Shown here piece after piece: positions 42,199 to 50,177 of a DNA stretch of 52,862 bases. A program made the translations under genes and the position numbers. How positions within the stretch are numbered: the first letter of the stretch is position 1; every line of letters starts with the position of its first letter. The stretch spans positions 1 to 52,862 of the forward strand of contig QXWX01000047.1 in the NCBI GenBank assembly GCA_009911175.1, written 5' to 3'. Source of the stretch: Lachnospiraceae bacterium (GTDB lineage: Bacteria; Bacillota_A; Clostridia; Lachnospirales; Lachnospiraceae). Below the pieces are notes generated by a model. That model searched no databases. It was not told where the DNA came from and saw nothing but the letters and a program-made list of their open reading frames with translations.

Positions 42199-44841
42199 TT
42201 AGCTAAAGAAATCAAACTCATCCACCGCAAAAGCGATGTCAATCTGGAATGGTTCACGCTGCGGCATCTGCAATCCCTGTTCGTCTGCAATGACCAGATA
42301 ATAAGTTGCAGTATTGCTGTATTTCAGAGATTTCAGATTAAACTGGCAACGGAAAGTACGCTCTGCACCATTATCGCTTGTCTTATCTGCAATCATCTTC
42401 TGAACATCACTAATCTGCCTGCCATTTTCATCCGTAAAGTAAACCTGATAGGCAGCTGCTTCACGGTTGGCACCAACAGCATCCTTCTGATAGAAATTCA
42501 GAGAAAAAATCATATTACTGATTTTACGGTTTGCTGACAACAGATTAACCGTTACCGGCTTCGTATCATATTTCTGCTTATTACGTTTATACTCCATAGA
42601 ATCGCTGCGGAGATAGTGATACTCGATGACCGGAACAACCATTTCCTGCAAGCTGATACCGCCATGCACAAAGTTCATGCCGCCGCCATTCATTTTAATA
42701 CGAATGCTTTCTCTTGGGGCAAAACCGCCAAAGTCAGACTTCCCGTCCAGGAACTTCACAGGCAATAAGTAGTTTGGCTGTACGCCTTTTTGCATGATTG
42801 CATATCGTCTGCCATACTCTACACAGCGTTTCGCACTTTCTTTTTTCAGATCATTTATGTTTTCACTGTCCACATCGTAAAACTCATTTTTTCCTACTTT
42901 GTCATCCTCAGTCAACGGGCTGTATGTATAAAGGAATCCATGGTCAGCTGTAATCAAAATATTCGTACCGCCAAATTCATTTACAATAATACGCACAAGA
43001 TTTTTCAGTTCTGAAATCGCTTTATCACAGGCGGCAAAAACAGCGGTATCAGAAGTGTGGCTTGCTTCATCAATGGTATCATGATAGATGTAAACTACAT
43101 CCATTCCTTTCACCAATGCACTCCGTTCTGCCCGCTTCATGGCGATCATGTCATTATACTTCAATGCTACACTCGCCGGATCTTCTGATTTCAGGACCTT
43201 ATCACGATAGCCGCTTGCCGTAGACTGCCCATCTGCCAGCACAGTCAAAATATCGTTCCGAAGTTCTACCGTCAGTTCCTTATGCGGAAGCAGTGCTGCC
43301 ATACCAAACTTTGTGATAGAAGGGAAGATGCTCTGCATACTGCCAAGAGAAACCTTACTCTGTGTTTCTCTGCGAAGCTGATCTGCCATCGCTGCCGCCA
43401 CTTCATAACGCATAGCGTCAGAAATAATCACAAATACCTTGGTATCTGAAGTTTTGATGCGAGAACAATAAAATTCTTCCTGCTGCGGTACTTCCAGAAC
43501 CTTGCCATAGGCTGCCAGTTCGTCTGCACACACATCCGACCAGTTGTTACCCAGTTCACCTAAGAACCAGTGCGTATAAAGTCCTTCCACTTTATCAACA
43601 ACGTGCTTGAACAGATCGTCCAGCAGAATATTGGAGGTCTCCAGGCTCTTTTGGAAACTCAGGTGGAACAAACGGTAGTAAGTGTCCATCTGATAATAGC
43701 TTTCGGTGTATTCCTTCCAGATGCCCTTTGCTTCTGCGGTATGGAATCCGGCAGAGTGTTCCTTGAAGAAGCGCTGCATATTTGCAACCTGCAAAATACC
43801 GTCATAAAAATTCTCAAATGGCTCATACCATGCACAGGTTCTACGTTTCTCTACGGTTGAAATAATGGTATCCACATCAATGATATGGTCGCTGATTTCG
43901 GTCATCAGCTTTGTCAAAATCACTTCGTTGATGCACGGGAAGCACTCTGTACCAACCAGATCGTCAACCGTCAGTTTTTCAAACCGCTGACGCAGACGTG
44001 CTTCATCTTCCACATATCTTGCCACATCATAAAGCTGCTGAATATCTTTGCTATGAAACCATTCCGAAATGAAATCGTAACAATACGCCTGGTGCGGTAT
44101 AGAAATAAATCCGTCCAGTCCGGCAAGATATTCCTGCCGCATAGTACGGGTAGCAGCAGTCAGCAGCAAATGAATTGCCAGCCGTCCAAGATCAGGTTCT
44201 TCCTCAGCAAAGCCACATCCCTGGTGAACCATCGCCCAGAACGCACCGTCTGCATGATACTTTACAAAATCCTGATAAACTGCATTGTTGTTCAAATCAA
44301 GTCCTGCCCGGAACACACTGCGTAAAATCAGGTTCGGCTGTGCGTCCTTCAATCCGCAGATTGCCGCCATCACAGCCATGTGCAGCTGTGCCGGAGTTGC
44401 CGGAATTTTATTCTGAGTGCTGATTTTCAAACGCCGGTCTTTCGCATTGAAATAGGCACGATAATTTTTCATCTGCTTTCTCATGGCCGGATTCGATGCA
44501 AGTCCCATCTCATCCATCCAAATAGAAATCAAATCTGCCCGGAACTCCTCGCTGTAAAGTACTATATCTAAAAGCCAGTTATCATCTGGGCGGTCATAAG
44601 ACAATGGACTGTAAACCAGATAATTGGTAGTCAAATCATCCACTGAAAGCAGTTTTTTCACAGAAAACGCATTGTTACCAGTCAGTGCAATCACCTTTGC
44701 ATTTTCAAGGACCACCTCGTCCAACTTGTCCTCAAATTCTTTATCTTTGTCATACCAGAAGATGATACGACGCTGATAAAATTCCGGCAAAGGGGCAGCA
44801 AACCGCCGGTTCAAGTCTTGTATTACTTTGTCGGTATCCAT
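42199..44841 (-). CDS. pglZ: BREX type 1 phosphatase PglZ
   Basis: This 880-residue protein has the length and layout of PglZ type A. The alkaline-phosphatase-like core has VFVIISDAMRYEVAAAMADQ and NILITADHGFLYTYSPL, the metal-binding Asp and Asp-His motifs. N-terminal stretches (FYQRRIIFWYDKDKEFED) are typical of the family. In BREX, PglZ works with PglX, BrxB and BrxC in epigenetic marking and phage exclusion. The frame is intact, but its partners are missing or broken in this locus, so it is probably an orphan. It begins six bases after the AlbA_2-type gene, so the two are co-transcribed. Confidence 0.92.
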   Translation of the reverse strand: MDTDKVIQDLNRRFAAPLPEFYQRRIIFWYDKDKEFEDKLDEVVLENAKVIALTGNNAFSVKKLLSVDDLTTNYLVYSPLSYDRPDDNWLLDIVLYSEEFRADLISIWMDEMGLASNPAMRKQMKNYRAYFNAKDRRLKISTQNKIPATPAQLHMAVMAAICGLKDAQPNLILRSVFRAGLDLNNNAVYQDFVKYHADGAFWAMVHQGCGFAEEEPDLGRLAIHLLLTAATRTMRQEYLAGLDGFISIPHQAYCYDFISEWFHSKDIQQLYDVARYVEDEARLRQRFEKLTVDDLVGTECFPCINEVILTKLMTEISDHIIDVDTIISTVEKRRTCAWYEPFENFYDGILQVANMQRFFKEHSAGFHTAEAKGIWKEYTESYYQMDTYYRLFHLSFQKSLETSNILLDDLFKHVVDKVEGLYTHWFLGELGNNWSDVCADELAAYGKVLEVPQQEEFYCSRIKTSDTKVFVIISDAMRYEVAAAMADQLRRETQSKVSLGSMQSIFPSITKFGMAALLPHKELTVELRNDILTVLADGQSTASGYRDKVLKSEDPASVALKYNDMIAMKRAERSALVKGMDVVYIYHDTIDEASHTSDTAVFAACDKAISELKNLVRIIVNEFGGTNILITADHGFLYTYSPLTEDDKVGKNEFYDVDSENINDLKKESAKRCVEYGRRYAIMQKGVQPNYLLPVKFLDGKSDFGGFAPRESIRIKMNGGGMNFVHGGISLQEMVVPVIEYHYLRSDSMEYKRNKQKYDTKPVTVNLLSANRKISNMIFSLNFYQKDAVGANREAAAYQVYFTDENGRQISDVQKMIADKTSDNGAERTFRCQFNLKSLKYSNTATYYLVIADEQGLQMPQREPFQIDIAFAVDEFDFFS

Positions 44842-44847
44842 GCCGCG

Positions 44848-46407
44848 TTACCTCCCCTCTGTGTTCTTCAAATAAATGGTACTTCTTGCTGCACCCGTTT
44901 TTTTCAGCCAATCTTTTTCAATCATCGACTGCAAAATAACCCTTGCTCTACGCTGCTTCACATTAAGAAGTTCCATCACTTTATTTGTTGTTATAGAACC
45001 ATTTTCCAGTACATATTTATAAATACGTTGTTCCTGTTCACTATCCGGCATTTTGATAGCATTATCCGGCACTTTTGAAGTATTATCCGGCACTTTATCG
45101 GCACTATCCGGCACTTTTGAAGTATTATCCGGCACTTTATCGGCACTATCCGGCACTTTTGAAATATTACCCGGCACTTTATCGGCACTATTGGGATCAT
45201 TGAGATCACTACCCCGGTCAACATTGTCATTAATCTGACCTCGATAAATATTGATACGCAAATCAACCTCACCGCTAATGAACTCCGGCTCCCGCAGTCC
45301 GGCAGCTTTTACTTTATCAATAATTCTTGGAATGCCACTTCCCCAATGCTCGATCAAGTTCATATAAGCAAATGCATGAGCAAGAGCTTCATTTCTGATT
45401 TTGGAATACCCTTCTTTCATACGCTCCATCGTCTGTCCCATTGGCAGCTTTCCAGGGGAAGTGATTTCCAGCCGGTTATCATATACCGCAACCTGTATCG
45501 TACCATGATCCAGATAGCTACGATGTACCATAGCATTGATAATCAACTCACGAATAGCATCCGGTGGAATTTCATAAATATCCTGTCGGTAAATTCCCAC
45601 AAACGTAGCCCCCAAGTGAATGTTTCGCAAGACAAACTGAAATGCTTCATCTATTTGCTCACAAAGCGGGCCGGGATATTCTCTACGGTCAACAAATACC
45701 GCTTTTGTTGTACCTTTGAACACGCCACATTGTGTTGTGACATGAAGTCCTCCGTTGCCAGTCAAAATGGCAAAGGCATTGGACGGATAATCTATTCCGT
45801 CACGCTCAATCAAAACTCCCCAAGAACGCAACTGCTGTCTGCCAACATCTTTGATAGATGCTTTCTGTTCCTCATTATGAGCGTTTTGCACTGCCTGTTC
45901 CTTCATGGCTTTGCAAAGAGCGTCAATATCTTCATCTGTAATCGTTAATCCAGTACACAAAGCTTGATCGAAATAGCGGTTGCTTCCTTCAAACATCAGC
46001 TCTTTGATCATGTATTCGTCAGCAAGACGGGGAGTTCCGGCAACACGGACATATACCCCGCCTTCTCTACCAAGAGCCTTGATATAATACGGTCGCTGTC
46101 TGCCCTCGGAAATTTCCGCTACAATAACAGTCTTACCGTCAACTGTCCGTAATGTAATATCTGGAATAATTGCCGGTTCACAACTATCCGACACAGCATT
46201 GGCAATGGCATCCATTTTCTTGAATACATCTTCCTTGTCAAAGCCAATCACTTCTCTGGTCTTATCAGCAATTCCGAAAATGATTTTACCTCCGGTTCCA
46301 TTGGCAAAGGCAACTACAGACTTCATATATTTGAAACTTTTCTCCGGCAGGTTTTTTTTGAACTCCACATTCTTGGATTCACCTGCAAGAATTTCTTCTA
46401 TGGTCAT
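44848..46407 (-). CDS. AlbA_2 / HATPase-like HTH protein with internal repeat
   Basis: This 519-residue relative of the protein at 6206 has an AlbA_2 domain with NVEFKKNLPEKS and FANGTGGKIIFGIADK, a HATPase_c_4-like region with RELIINAMVHRSYLD and EHWGSGIPRIIDKV, and a C-terminal winged helix (KVMELLNVKQRRARVILQSM). Between the last two is a linker of tandem KVPD repeats. ATG 46407 has GGAGGAGG upstream; the frame extends 33 codons further, but that leader overlaps the SIR2 remnant. AlbA_2 proteins frequently accompany BREX and other defence loci. Its function is unknown; a regulatory or RNA-binding role is usual in annotations. Confidence 0.83.
   Translation of the reverse strand: MTIEEILAGESKNVEFKKNLPEKSFKYMKSVVAFANGTGGKIIFGIADKTREVIGFDKEDVFKKMDAIANAVSDSCEPAIIPDITLRTVDGKTVIVAEISEGRQRPYYIKALGREGGVYVRVAGTPRLADEYMIKELMFEGSNRYFDQALCTGLTITDEDIDALCKAMKEQAVQNAHNEEQKASIKDVGRQQLRSWGVLIERDGIDYPSNAFAILTGNGGLHVTTQCGVFKGTTKAVFVDRREYPGPLCEQIDEAFQFVLRNIHLGATFVGIYRQDIYEIPPDAIRELIINAMVHRSYLDHGTIQVAVYDNRLEITSPGKLPMGQTMERMKEGYSKIRNEALAHAFAYMNLIEHWGSGIPRIIDKVKAAGLREPEFISGEVDLRINIYRGQINDNVDRGSDLNDPNSADKVPGNISKVPDSADKVPDNTSKVPDSADKVPDNTSKVPDNAIKMPDSEQEQRIYKYVLENGSITTNKVMELLNVKQRRARVILQSMIEKDWLKKTGAARSTIYLKNTEGR
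45066..45191 (-). repeat. 42-bp coding tandem repeat (three copies)
   Basis: Copies start at 45066, 45108 and 45150, each beginning CCGGCACTTTTGAA. Each unit is itself two related 21-base halves and encodes a 14-residue block with two KVPD motifs. It lies in the linker of the AlbA_2-type gene. The unit is a multiple of three, so copy-number change keeps the frame; length variation between strains is likely. Confidence 0.88.
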
Positions 46408-46423
46408 GATCCTCCTCCCTTCT

Positions 46424-46648
46424 TTATCCAAAATCTGGTCGTTGACAAACCAATCGACAATGCAAGCATATTTTACTGGCTTTATTTTCATAGAATCTAT
46501 AAGCAAATGAATCTTTCTTTACCTTTTTGGCAAAGTACGTCAATAAACCAACCCAATCTGGTAATCCATAATATCTTCGGGTAATACCAGAACCCGCAAA
46601 TAAAAATGGGGTTGTATTAAATCTTGCAACCACTTCCTGTAGTGTCAT
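46424..46648 (-). pseudogene. SIR2-like gene, N-terminal remnant
   Basis: The first 57 residues match the start of SIR2-like defence proteins: FLFAGSGITRRYYGLPDWVG (NAD-binding GSG motif) and FAYRFYENKA. Then the frame runs into unrelated residues and stops after 74 codons, whereas such genes usually encode more than 250 residues. AGGAAGG precedes ATG 46648. A different frame directly after it (VDWFVNDQILDKEG) runs into the leader of the next gene and may be the far end of the same gene after a deletion. Confidence 0.72.
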
Positions 46649-46736
46649 GTAGCACCTTCCTATGTTTAGATATTCACATTATTTTTTGGTGTTTCTAAAT
46701 TTTGGACTCACTGAGTCCAAAATTACTGACAAGCCA

Positions 46737-46952
46737 TTATTCTGTATTTTGACTATCTTCTTGTACCAATTCCTCTACCAAATATGCATCGCTCATACAG
46801 TGCATGTCCGATACGCCATCTCGTATCAGCTGATAAACCTCGGAATGATAGAAAAAGCTCAATGCCGCATCCAGTGAAAGTCCCTGCTGTTTTGCAAAGC
46901 GCTCAATGACACGACAATATTTTTTTTGAAGCAGAATTGGATTTGCCGTCAT
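46737..46952 (-). CDS. DUF3791-type small protein, second copy
   Basis: This 71-residue soluble protein (MTANPILLQKKYCRVIERFA, then LSLDAALSFFYHSEVYQLI) fits the helical DUF3791 family. It overlaps the DUF3990 gene by an ATGA, so it is translationally coupled to it. In many Firmicutes these small proteins flank DUF3990 genes; an antitoxin or chaperone role is a reasonable inference. No ligand or catalytic residues can be named. Confidence 0.75.
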   Translation of the reverse strand: MTANPILLQKKYCRVIERFAKQQGLSLDAALSFFYHSEVYQLIRDGVSDMHCMSDAYLVEELVQEDSQNTE

Positions 46953-47419
46953 AATCTTTCACTCCCTTCAAAATGCAACAAAGACAGTGCTTTTTCTGTG
47001 CAGAAACAAATTTGCAGATTCGGCCTTTCATAACGCAGACGATTGATGGCTTCTGCTTTATCAATCAGTCCGTCAAAAAACAGTTCCACTGTATTGAATA
47101 CCTTATCATTGGCAACACCACCAAATACAAGGTCATAGTTGGTCATATCTTTTCCGCTGCGGCAGTTCAGAATAAAATCAAGCCATTCCTCGGAATAAGA
47201 ATCGAATTTCAAAACATTCAGTTCAGTTTCCCGGCTCTCATCATACTCATATTTTGAAATAATACCATCTTTTCCTCGGCGTTTGAACTTTCCACACCAC
47301 TTTGCAGCCTGCTCATACAGCGGTGTGACATAAAAGCCACGTCCGAAGTCTAAATTGGGGCGGGAATGAACCAAATCCGGCTGTGAAATCTCTAAAAAAG
47401 AACCATGATAGAGAATCAT
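46949..47419 (-). CDS. DUF3990 protein, putative ADP-ribosyltransferase toxin
   Basis: This 156-residue protein begins ILYHGSFLEISQPDL and DFGRGFYVTPLYEQAAKW. The YHGS and GFYVT pattern is that of the ADP-ribosyltransferase-like fold (H and Y of an H-Y-E type site, with a Glu expected near the end, as in ICFCTEKALSLL). DUF3990 is commonly paired with DUF3791 in gut Firmicutes. It overlaps both neighbours by four bases. I infer a toxin acting by ADP-ribosylation of a nucleic acid or protein target. Confidence 0.75.
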   Translation of the reverse strand: MILYHGSFLEISQPDLVHSRPNLDFGRGFYVTPLYEQAAKWCGKFKRRGKDGIISKYEYDESRETELNVLKFDSYSEEWLDFILNCRSGKDMTNYDLVFGGVANDKVFNTVELFFDGLIDKAEAINRLRYERPNLQICFCTEKALSLLHFEGSERL

Positions 47420-47655
47420 ACTTCCACCCCCCTTTCCTTCATTACATCAAGGAGGTCATTCACGATATATTCCCGGCTCTGGGTGTGCAATACTTCGTAT
47501 TCCGGCACGATATAACCGTTCAGAATATCGCTCTTTTCGGCCAACGCCTGATAAACGCGCTCTGCATCCACAGCCAGCTTTGCCGCAACATTTTCAATAC
47601 AGAAAACGGCAAACTCAAGCTCGTTGGAATTTTTAATGTTCTCACCCATCCTCAT
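47416..47655 (-). CDS. DUF3791-type small protein, first copy
   Basis: This 79-residue soluble protein (NSNELEFAVFCIENVAAKLA, then VYQALAEKSDILNGYIVPEY) shows the full DUF3791 signature. GGAGGG lies seven bases before ATG 47655. It is the first gene of the three-gene coupled set and the likely antitoxin. It begins 15 bases after the pglX remnant, the usual place for such inserts in BREX operons. Confidence 0.78.
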   Translation of the reverse strand: MRMGENIKNSNELEFAVFCIENVAAKLAVDAERVYQALAEKSDILNGYIVPEYEVLHTQSREYIVNDLLDVMKERGVEV

Positions 47656-47669
47656 ACGCAAGCCCTCCT

Positions 47670-47945
47670 TTACTTTATTTTAGCCAAAATATCCTGAAAA
47701 ATTGTATAATTTTTCTTCACACCGTCGTCCAGGTCAATAGAAATCATCTGGTCGGCAAGGTGATGAATCTTTTCCTCATAGGTGCGAATCTCGGTATCCT
47801 GCGCCTGCAAAGCAGTCAGCTTTTTATTTAGTTTCACACGCTCGCCGGTGGAAGCATTGGCTATACGCTGTTCCAGATCGGCAATAGCTGTACGATAACG
47901 AGCCTGCTGTTCATGCACATAATCTGTTTTAGCTTTGTGATTGTG
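47670..47945 (-). pseudogene. pglX: pglX 3' end (BREX methyltransferase remnant)
   Basis: The last 90 or so codons match the helical C-terminus of BREX-1 PglX: HKAKTDYVHEQQARYRTA, then LEQRIANASTGERVKLNKKL, ending LDDGVKKNYTIFQDILAKIK. The rest of the gene (about 1000 codons, including the adenine methyltransferase motifs) is gone. Its left boundary is fused out of frame to brxA around 47924-47945. The protein fragment has no catalytic part. Confidence 0.85.
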
Positions 47946-48379
47946 CTGTCGCTCCAGGAAGCCACGGTATCATTCTGCTCCTGCAAACGCATAAAAAATA
48001 TATTCAAATCTATCTTACCAAAGGACGTGTCCCTTAACCGGTACTTCTCTCCAATGACTGTCAGCATAAACTCCCAAACAAGTCGGCTCTGCTTCATCAT
48101 CGCATACAGGCAGATCTGCTTTGCTATCTCTGTCGGCTGCGATGCAATCGCAGAAACCAGAGTTTCATCTTCCAGAGCATGAAGTCGTTTCATACAGGCT
48201 TTTGCCATCCGTGTAATCGATTTTTCAGTTGGATACTGGAAAAGATTCTGCTCCATAATTTCTGTTACAATCGCTTCATCTGAGAGTCCTTCGCTCATCA
48301 GCTTTGCGGTGGAACGCATTTCATAGAAAAGGAACGGTTCTCTGGTCAAAGACGCTATATACGGATAAGAATGATCCAC
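47861..48379 (-). pseudogene. brxA: brxA 5' part, truncated by deletion
   Basis: The frame gives 172 residues. The first 152 match BrxA (DUF1819): YIASLTREPFLFYEMRSTA, FQYPTEKSITRMAKACMKRL and VASWSDSTITKLKQ. The final 20 residues are the pglX sequence read in a wrong frame. BrxA is usually about 200 residues, so the DNA-binding C-terminal end is lost. It follows the XRE gene by 14 bases, as in BREX loci with a small regulator in front. Inactivation is likely. Confidence 0.87.
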
Positions 48380-48393
48380 AATGTTTTGCCTCC

Positions 48394-48612
48394 TTACGGT
48401 TCCTCTTTTTTATCAGGAACAAATTCCATGATGTCCCCAACATCGCAATTTAATACGGAACAAATTTTTTCTAATACATCCATGCTGACATTTTCATCTT
48501 TAGACAACTTCGACATTGTTGTCGTACTGAAACCAGTCTGCAAGCGCAAGTCTTTTTTTATCATGTCTTTATCAATCAGCATTTTCCACAGCTTTTTATA
48601 GCATACTGCCAT
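48394..48612 (-). CDS. XRE-family regulator preceding the BREX remnant
   Basis: This 72-residue helix-turn-helix protein has DMIKKDLRLQTGFSTTTMSK, then LSKDENVSMDVLEKICSVLN, the Cro/C1 fold. AGAGGTGAC precedes ATG 48612. It is the first gene of the leftward BREX transcript and probably controls it. Direct repeats CGTTATTT at 48657 and 48669 lie between the promoter and the gene and may be its operator. Confidence 0.83.
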   Translation of the reverse strand: MAVCYKKLWKMLIDKDMIKKDLRLQTGFSTTTMSKLSKDENVSMDVLEKICSVLNCDVGDIMEFVPDKKEEP

Positions 48613-48680
48613 ATTGTCACCTCTTACCATTATTCCTGTTCAAAGTTCAGTATTCTCGTTATTTACCCGTTATTTTCTCT

Positions 48681-48709
48681 ATCATAGCATAGAAGTGCGA
48701 ATAGTACAA
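48681..48709 (-). promoter_or_regulatory. Promoter of the XRE-BREX operon
   Basis: On the minus strand TTGTAC (48704-48709) and TATGAT (48681-48686) are 17 bases apart, about 70 bases before the XRE start. Two CGTTATTT repeats lie just downstream (48657-48664 and 48669-48676). Confidence 0.6.
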
Positions 48710-48910
48710 TCAAGATGTCAAAATTTCAAATTCATGCTTTACGAACTCGCAGTTCAGATTTGTCATTTTGGAAATTATGATAACAAGAGCAGAATTTGAG
48801 AAAAAGAAAAAAGAATTATTGAACAGATAAAAGGAAGAATTTGTGATATACTTAACATGTATTTGGCGTGTCGGGGAAACAGGTAATCTATAGAAAGAGG
48901 ATGCAGATTG

Positions 48911-49891
48911 ATGAATGGCAAAACTACGAAAAAAAGTGCTGCTAAGACATCTGAGCAGCAAACGAAAGGTACGTCTGGTAAGAAACAAAATAATTTGACT
49001 TCTAAGAAAAAAGAAAAAGTGCATTGGTACCAAAAAACGGGGTGGATTCTATTTTTGTTATTTATGTTTTTTCCAGTTGGCATTGTATTGACTTGGAGGA
49101 ATAAAAAGTGGAATAAAATTGTAAAAACCCTGTTTAGCGGCTTGTTTGGCTTTTGGTTTCTAATTCTCTGTGTAGCTGCAGCGACACCGACACCGGAAAA
49201 ACAGCTTGAAGAAATTATATTATCCCTGGACAGTGATCAAGTTTATGATATTAATAATCCAGTAGATATTGTTGTAGAAACGAATCCGGAAGATTATCAT
49301 ATCCCAAAATCCGCTTTTGAAATAACAGGCGGTGAATTGGATTTTAAAGATGATAAAATAACGTTTACCTCATCCGTAGATGGTGAATTTGATATTAGCG
49401 TAGAGTATTCGGATGTTATGAGTAATACACTTACGCTGAAATTTGAAGACAAAGAAGCGATTGCGCAGGCTCAGATTGCAGCGGAGCAGGCGGAACAGGA
49501 GCGTATAGCTGCGGAACAGGCGGAGCAGGAACGGATTGCCGCCGAACAGGCCGAACAGGCACGGATTGCAGCAGAGCAGGCGGAACAGGAACGGATTGCA
49601 GCGGAGCAGGCACGGATTGCAGCGGAACAGGCGGAACAGGAACGGGTTGCAGCGGAGCAGGCACGGATCGCACAGGAACAGGCGCAGATCGCTGCCGAGC
49701 AGGCGCGTATAGCACAAGAGCAGAACCAGCAGACGGCTCCAATAGAAGCAATGGTATGGTTATCTGCAACCGGAAGTAAATATCACAATAAACCGAATTG
49801 CGGAAATATGAATCCAAACAATGCCCGCCAGGTGACTTTATCAGAAGCACAAAGGTATACGGATGGACCTTGCAAAAACTGCTATAGATAA
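48911..49891 (+). CDS. Membrane-anchored protein with coiled-coil repeats and Cys-rich C-terminal domain
   Basis: The 326-residue protein has a lysine- and threonine-rich cytoplasmic start, two hydrophobic segments (WILFLLFMFFPVGIVL and LFGFWFLILCVAA, about 40-90), a beta-rich extracytoplasmic domain (about 100-180), then roughly ten AEQAEQERIA-type repeats forming a charged coiled coil (about 183-275). The C-terminal 45 residues (GSKYHNKPNCGNMNPNNARQ, then PCKNCYR) are a small domain with cysteines found at the ends of many Firmicutes surface proteins. The function is unknown. It probably bridges the membrane and wall. ATG 48911 has AAGAGGA upstream. Confidence 0.72.
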   Translation: MNGKTTKKSAAKTSEQQTKGTSGKKQNNLTSKKKEKVHWYQKTGWILFLLFMFFPVGIVLTWRNKKWNKIVKTLFSGLFGFWFLILCVAAATPTPEKQLEEIILSLDSDQVYDINNPVDIVVETNPEDYHIPKSAFEITGGELDFKDDKITFTSSVDGEFDISVEYSDVMSNTLTLKFEDKEAIAQAQIAAEQAEQERIAAEQAEQERIAAEQAEQARIAAEQAEQERIAAEQARIAAEQAEQERVAAEQARIAQEQAQIAAEQARIAQEQNQQTAPIEAMVWLSATGSKYHNKPNCGNMNPNNARQVTLSEAQRYTDGPCKNCYR

Positions 49892-49913
49892 TCTTTTATA
49901 TCGAACGTATTGT

Positions 49914-49956
49914 TAAAAAAGTCGTAATCCAAAAGATTGGGATTGCGGCTTTTTAT
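49914..49956 (+). terminator. Rho-independent terminator
   Basis: AAAAAAGTCGTAATCC pairs, with G-U pairs, with GGGATTGCGGCTTTTT, ending in Ts, 22 bases after the coiled-coil protein. Confidence 0.75.
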
Positions 49957-50177
49957 AATGAAATTTTATATAATTTTATAGTGTACCTGTGTGAAAAAAA
50001 GCTTTATATGCGCTGCATTTCGCGTCCGGCAGGCCGTGAAGCGAAAGTATAGTATTTAAGTAATGTATTGCGCTGACTGCGCATTTGATTGTATGATAGA
50101 ATAGGGAGGTGATGAAATGCGTCAACCAATAATTGTAGAATTTCATAAAAATGGAGATAGCAGGAGGCGGGAGATAA

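Noticed and set aside
45066..45191. Possible CRISPR array in short repeats
   Set aside because: The repeats are contiguous, in frame and code for a protein linker.
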